From the IMG/VR virus record IMGVR_UViG_3300046817_000837, positions 24,636 to 88,635 of that record: 64,000 nt of DNA. One strand, written 5' to 3'. Below, piece by piece: positions 61,510 to 64,000 of this stretch (positions are counted from its first letter, which is position 1; every line of letters starts with the position of its first letter). The DNA comes from a virus. Made by a program: the position numbers and the translations under genes. The notes under the pieces are model-generated. The model did not search any database and was not told where the DNA came from. It was given only the letters and a program-made list of their open reading frames with translations.

Positions 61510-61523
61510 ATACTCTAAGAGAC
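61510..61523 (+). promoter_or_regulatory. ATAC-N6-AGAC element in the gap before the ParB-like gene
   Basis: ATCATACTCTAAGAGACTACC. The core TACTCTAAGAGACTA is identical to that at 35.55 kb in opposite orientation. Read on the minus strand it gives TATGAT, a good -10 for the leftward ParB-like gene, so function on either strand is possible. Confidence 0.45.
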
Positions 61524-61528
61524 TACCT

Positions 61529-62770
61529 TTACCATCCGGCGATAGTCAGTGACCGCTCCGCCCTCGTCACCGCGGTGTACAGCCACCGGCTGCGCTCGCC
61601 AGTTCCGGGCGCCGGCCAGCCCTCCTCAATGACCAGCACCTTCTCGGCCGAACTTCCCTGTGCCTTGTGGGCTGTGAGTGCGTAGCCATAGTCAAAGAGC
61701 GCGACATGACGGTCCCTGACGCAGGATGCCTGGAACTTCGGGTCACCGAACGGCAGCGCTGATACCGTCCCCGACCACGGGCGGAGGAGGTCCTCGCATT
61801 CGATGACAGCCTGGAATGTGGCCTCACTACCGGGCCCTGTTACCCCTCCCACGGCCAGGATGGTCCCGCGCTGACCGTTGTACAGGCCCTCTGCGTGGTT
61901 ATTGCGAAGGCAGGTCACCGTATCGCCGACCTGCGGCGGCCCGGACCGGCCGTGCCACGCGCGCATCAGCTGGTTGTGCGCTGTCCTTGCGGCGTTAGTC
62001 GCGCAGATGATCAGGTCCGCCTCAGCCGGGTGCAGGCCGGCCAGCCCGGACTCATGCTCGGCCATCGTCAGCTTGACCGCATCCGGCCCGTACCAGCCGG
62101 GCGGCACGTGGCCCTGCTCGCGCGCCCACCGCGCCATGGTGAGGATGGCCATGCCAGACGGGCTTTCCTCGTTCTGCCGGTGGATCTTCTCCAGCCGGAT
62201 ATCCGGGCTGGCCATCAAGTTGAAGGACGAGCGGACGGGCGGCAGCTGGCCGTGGTCGCCGACCGCCAGCACCGGAACGCCATGGCCGGTCAGGTCCTTC
62301 CAGAGCTGCTCGGGGATCATCGATGCCTCGTCGGCCACGACCAGTCCGATGCCGGCGAGCGGCTCCGGCGCCGGCGTGAAGCTCAGCTGGCGGCGCACCG
62401 CGCACTCCCAGCCCCGTCCGGCGTGCGCGCGGCACTGAACGTCCGCCTCCTTCATTACCGTGTCACTCTCGGTGCACACCGTAACCTCACAGGCACGGTA
62501 GAGCAGCCGGTGCAGGGTGGACGCATGATCCGGGGGGACGTCACCGGGGAGCTTGCGCCGCAGCACGGACGTCGCCTTACCGGTGTAGGCGGCGAACGCG
62601 ATCCGGATATCAGGCAGGAACTGCGGCAGGCAGCAGATCAGGCTAGTCTTCCCGGTTCCCGCCAGCCCGCCCAGGGTCAGCGGCGGCCAGCCCCCGGCCT
62701 CATGCCACGCCAGGATCTGCGTGAGCGCGCGGCGCTGGTCCGCGGACAGGGTCTCCGTCAGGTCAGTCAT
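61529..62770 (-). CDS. RecD/Dda-like SF1 helicase
   Basis: 413 residues from ATG 62770. SADQRRALTQILAWHEAGG, TLGGLAGTGKTSLICCLPQF (motif I), IAFAAYTGKATSVLRRKL (Ia), GLVVADEASMIPEQLW (II), VLAVGDHGQLPPVRSSFN (III), IHRQNE (IV), GYALTAHKAQGSSAEKVLVI (V/VI-like) and WLYTAVTRAERSL (VI). A 5'-3' SF1B helicase for replication or recombination. The frame continues upstream into the repeat region but that part is Ala/Arg/Gly/Trp low complexity and is left out. Confidence 0.85.
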   Translation of the reverse strand: MTDLTETLSADQRRALTQILAWHEAGGWPPLTLGGLAGTGKTSLICCLPQFLPDIRIAFAAYTGKATSVLRRKLPGDVPPDHASTLHRLLYRACEVTVCTESDTVMKEADVQCRAHAGRGWECAVRRQLSFTPAPEPLAGIGLVVADEASMIPEQLWKDLTGHGVPVLAVGDHGQLPPVRSSFNLMASPDIRLEKIHRQNEESPSGMAILTMARWAREQGHVPPGWYGPDAVKLTMAEHESGLAGLHPAEADLIICATNAARTAHNQLMRAWHGRSGPPQVGDTVTCLRNNHAEGLYNGQRGTILAVGGVTGPGSEATFQAVIECEDLLRPWSGTVSALPFGDPKFQASCVRDRHVALFDYGYALTAHKAQGSSAEKVLVIEEGWPAPGTGERSRWLYTAVTRAERSLTIAGW

Positions 62771-62824
62771 AGACCCCAAGATACCGGTAACAGGGCCCGG
62801 CACCGAGTGAAACGGCGCCGGGCT

Positions 62825-64000
62825 CCCGTGCCTGCCTAGCCAGGCCCGTCCTAGCCGAGCCATTCCTGCCGGGGCGGGCCGCGCCCAGCCCTGCCTAGCC
62901 TTGCGACGCCTGCCGAGCCTTGCCCAGCCGCGCCACGCCAAGCCCTGCCTGCCCAGCCGAGCCTAGCCCAGCCGCACCACGCCTAGCCATGCCTGCCACG
63001 CCAGACCTTGCCCTGCCTAGCCATGCCTGCCGGACCTCGCCTCACCTAGCCAAGCCATGCCGCGCCTGCCCTGCCGTGCCGCGCCGGGGCCTGCCGAGCC
63101 TAGCCATGCCTGCCTAGCCGAGCCCTGCCGAGCCTAGCCATGCCATGCCTGCCAGTCCTGGCCTTGCGTCACCCCGCCTTGCCCCGCCGTGTCCATCCCT
63201 TTTACGCCGGATGCTGCTGCTCCCGTGCCTGCCCGGCCACGCCAGACCTCGCCGCGCCTAACCTCACCTGCCCCGCCATGCCAGACCTTGCCGCGCCTAA
63301 CCTCACCTGCCGCGCCAGACCTCGCCATGCCCTGCCGTGCCTAGCCGTGTCCATCCCTTTGCGCCGGATGCTGCTGCTCCCGTGCCTGCCGCGCCGCACC
63401 TGGCCATGGCTAACCTCACCGCGGCTGCCGAGCCGATCCCAGCCGTGCCTAGCCGTGCCGGCCCTGACCTCGCCTGCCCTGCCGCGCCGCGCCTGACCCA
63501 GCCAGGCCACGCCATGCCTGCCGCGCCGACGCGCGCCACCCCGTGCCAAGCCACGCCCTGCCTGCCGGTCCCCGCCTAGCCCCGCCTGGCCATGCCAGCC
63601 CGAGCCATGCCTGCCTTGCCAGACCTTGCCTCGCCGTGCCTTGCCGTGCCTGCCCGGCCTCGCCACATCGCGCCATGCCTCTCCTTGGCCAGCCTCGCCA
63701 TGCCTGCCCCGCCTGGCCTCGCCGGACCCTGCCCTGCCGCGTCCATCCCTTTACGCCGGATGCTGCTGCTCCCGTCCCTGCCGGTCCCGGCCTAGCCTCA
63801 CCGAGCCTGACCTGCCTGACCGCGCCATGACGCACCGAGCCTTACCGGTCCCTGCCTGCCATGCCACGCCACCCCGTGCCAAGCCCTACCTGCCCTGCCG
63901 CGCCGCGCCCTGCCGTGCCGTGCCTCGCCTGCCGCGCCTGGCCCTGCCGCACCGCACCATGCCACGTCCATCCCTTTACGCCGGATGCTGCTGCTCCCGT
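62825..64000. repeat. Degenerate CCNNG pentanucleotide repeat region, non-coding
   Basis: About 1.15 kb made mostly of 5-base units of the form CCNNG (CCTAG, CCATG, CCGCG, CCTTG, CCGAG, CCACG...), with occasional 4-base units that are almost always CCTG. The plus strand is strongly C-rich and rarely contains GG. Higher-order copies occur, for example CCAGACCTCGCCGCGCCTAA at 63242 and a near copy at 63284. TAG in CCTAG closes frames often, and period five does not fit codons, so I see no gene here. It lies upstream of the helicase and runs past the window end. Confidence 0.9.
63191..64000. repeat. Four copies of a 35-bp repeat inside the pentanucleotide region
   Basis: Unit begins GTCCATCCCTTTACGCCGG and ends ATGCTGCTGCTCCCGT. 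Copies at 63191-63226 (one extra T), 63349-63383 (G for A), 63741-63775 and 63966-64000. Same orientation, spacing 158, 392 and 225 bases. It breaks the CCNNG pattern, so it is a distinct, conserved element such as an iteron or protein-binding site. Confidence 0.9.

Noticed and set aside
62771-62941. N-terminal extension of the RecD-like helicase into the repeat region
   Set aside because: The extra residues are Ala/Arg/Gly/Trp low complexity produced by the repeat; helicase similarity begins at MTDLTETLSADQ, so ATG 62770 is taken.
63134-63835. Several 60-150-codon open frames on both strands in the repeat region
   Set aside because: They reflect base composition. The repeat period of five (and four) bases does not keep a codon frame, and overlapping frames on both strands are equally open.

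Overview
This window looks like part of the genome of a long-tailed (siphovirus-type) phage of a high-GC actinobacterium. Evidence: a tail module with major tail protein, a frameshifted tail assembly chaperone pair, a 1,488-residue tape measure protein and glycine-rich tail proteins; a lysis block; many short, translationally coupled genes (ATGA/GTGA overlaps); GC-rich codons; and several small families typical of Streptomyces-type phages and hosts (DUF397, DUF932, DUF6551-like, small Cys4 proteins). No integrase, terminase, portal or full capsid gene is visible, so the head module must lie outside, probably to the left, and lifestyle cannot be decided.

Layout. 0-4.6 kb (+): end of a membrane protein, an HNH endonuclease, a tail-terminator-like gene, a frameshifted CgeB-like glycosyltransferase and a C39-like cysteine peptidase. 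4.6-18.4 kb (-): the tail module, read from the major tail protein at 18.4 kb through chaperones and tape measure to minor tail proteins, with a small Acb2/Tad1-like anti-CBASS candidate among them. 18.5-19.0 kb (+): a truncated NUMOD4/HNH gene and a paralog of the small gene near 0.8 kb. 19.0-24.9 kb (-): accessory genes, including a lipoprotein, a protein ending in a RHIM/BASS-like motif, a cupin-like protein, a tRNA-like element and DUF932. 25.2-30.5 kb (+): holin-like protein, metallophosphoesterase, three putative peptidoglycan-acting enzymes and a collagen-like secreted protein. 30.5-35.5 kb (-): membrane proteins, two XRE regulators, a macro-domain protein and zinc-finger peptides. 35.6-39.4 kb (+): MazG-like, PD-(D/E)XK nuclease and two DUF397 proteins. 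39.5-41.0 kb (-): small genes. 41.1-60.3 kb (+): a very long operon with ssDNA-binding-like protein, SNF2-type helicase, HAD proteins, RHH protein, SLOG protein, C5 methyltransferase and RuvC-like nuclease. It ends in a tandem array of paralogs. 60.3-62.8 kb (-): ParB-like protein and a RecD/Dda-like helicase. 62.8-64.0 kb: non-coding, strongly C-biased pentanucleotide repeat with four embedded 35-bp repeats.

The most unusual feature is a set of fourteen proteins that end in the same short peptide, consensus A-R-[PSAN]-L-[TS]-L-x-E-[ML]. Ten lie side by side at 56.9-60.3 kb; the others are a RuvC-like nuclease, two capsid-motif proteins and a protein with a tape-measure motif. Several carriers contain pieces resembling virion structural proteins; one begins with a near copy of the N-terminus of this phage's own major tail protein. 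This could be a C-terminal sorting, docking or degradation signal, or a family of structural mimics. Other notable points are a recurring promoter-like element (ATAC-N6-AGAC), a LexA-type box, apparent CTG start codons, an inverted tail module, and several candidate counter-defence genes.
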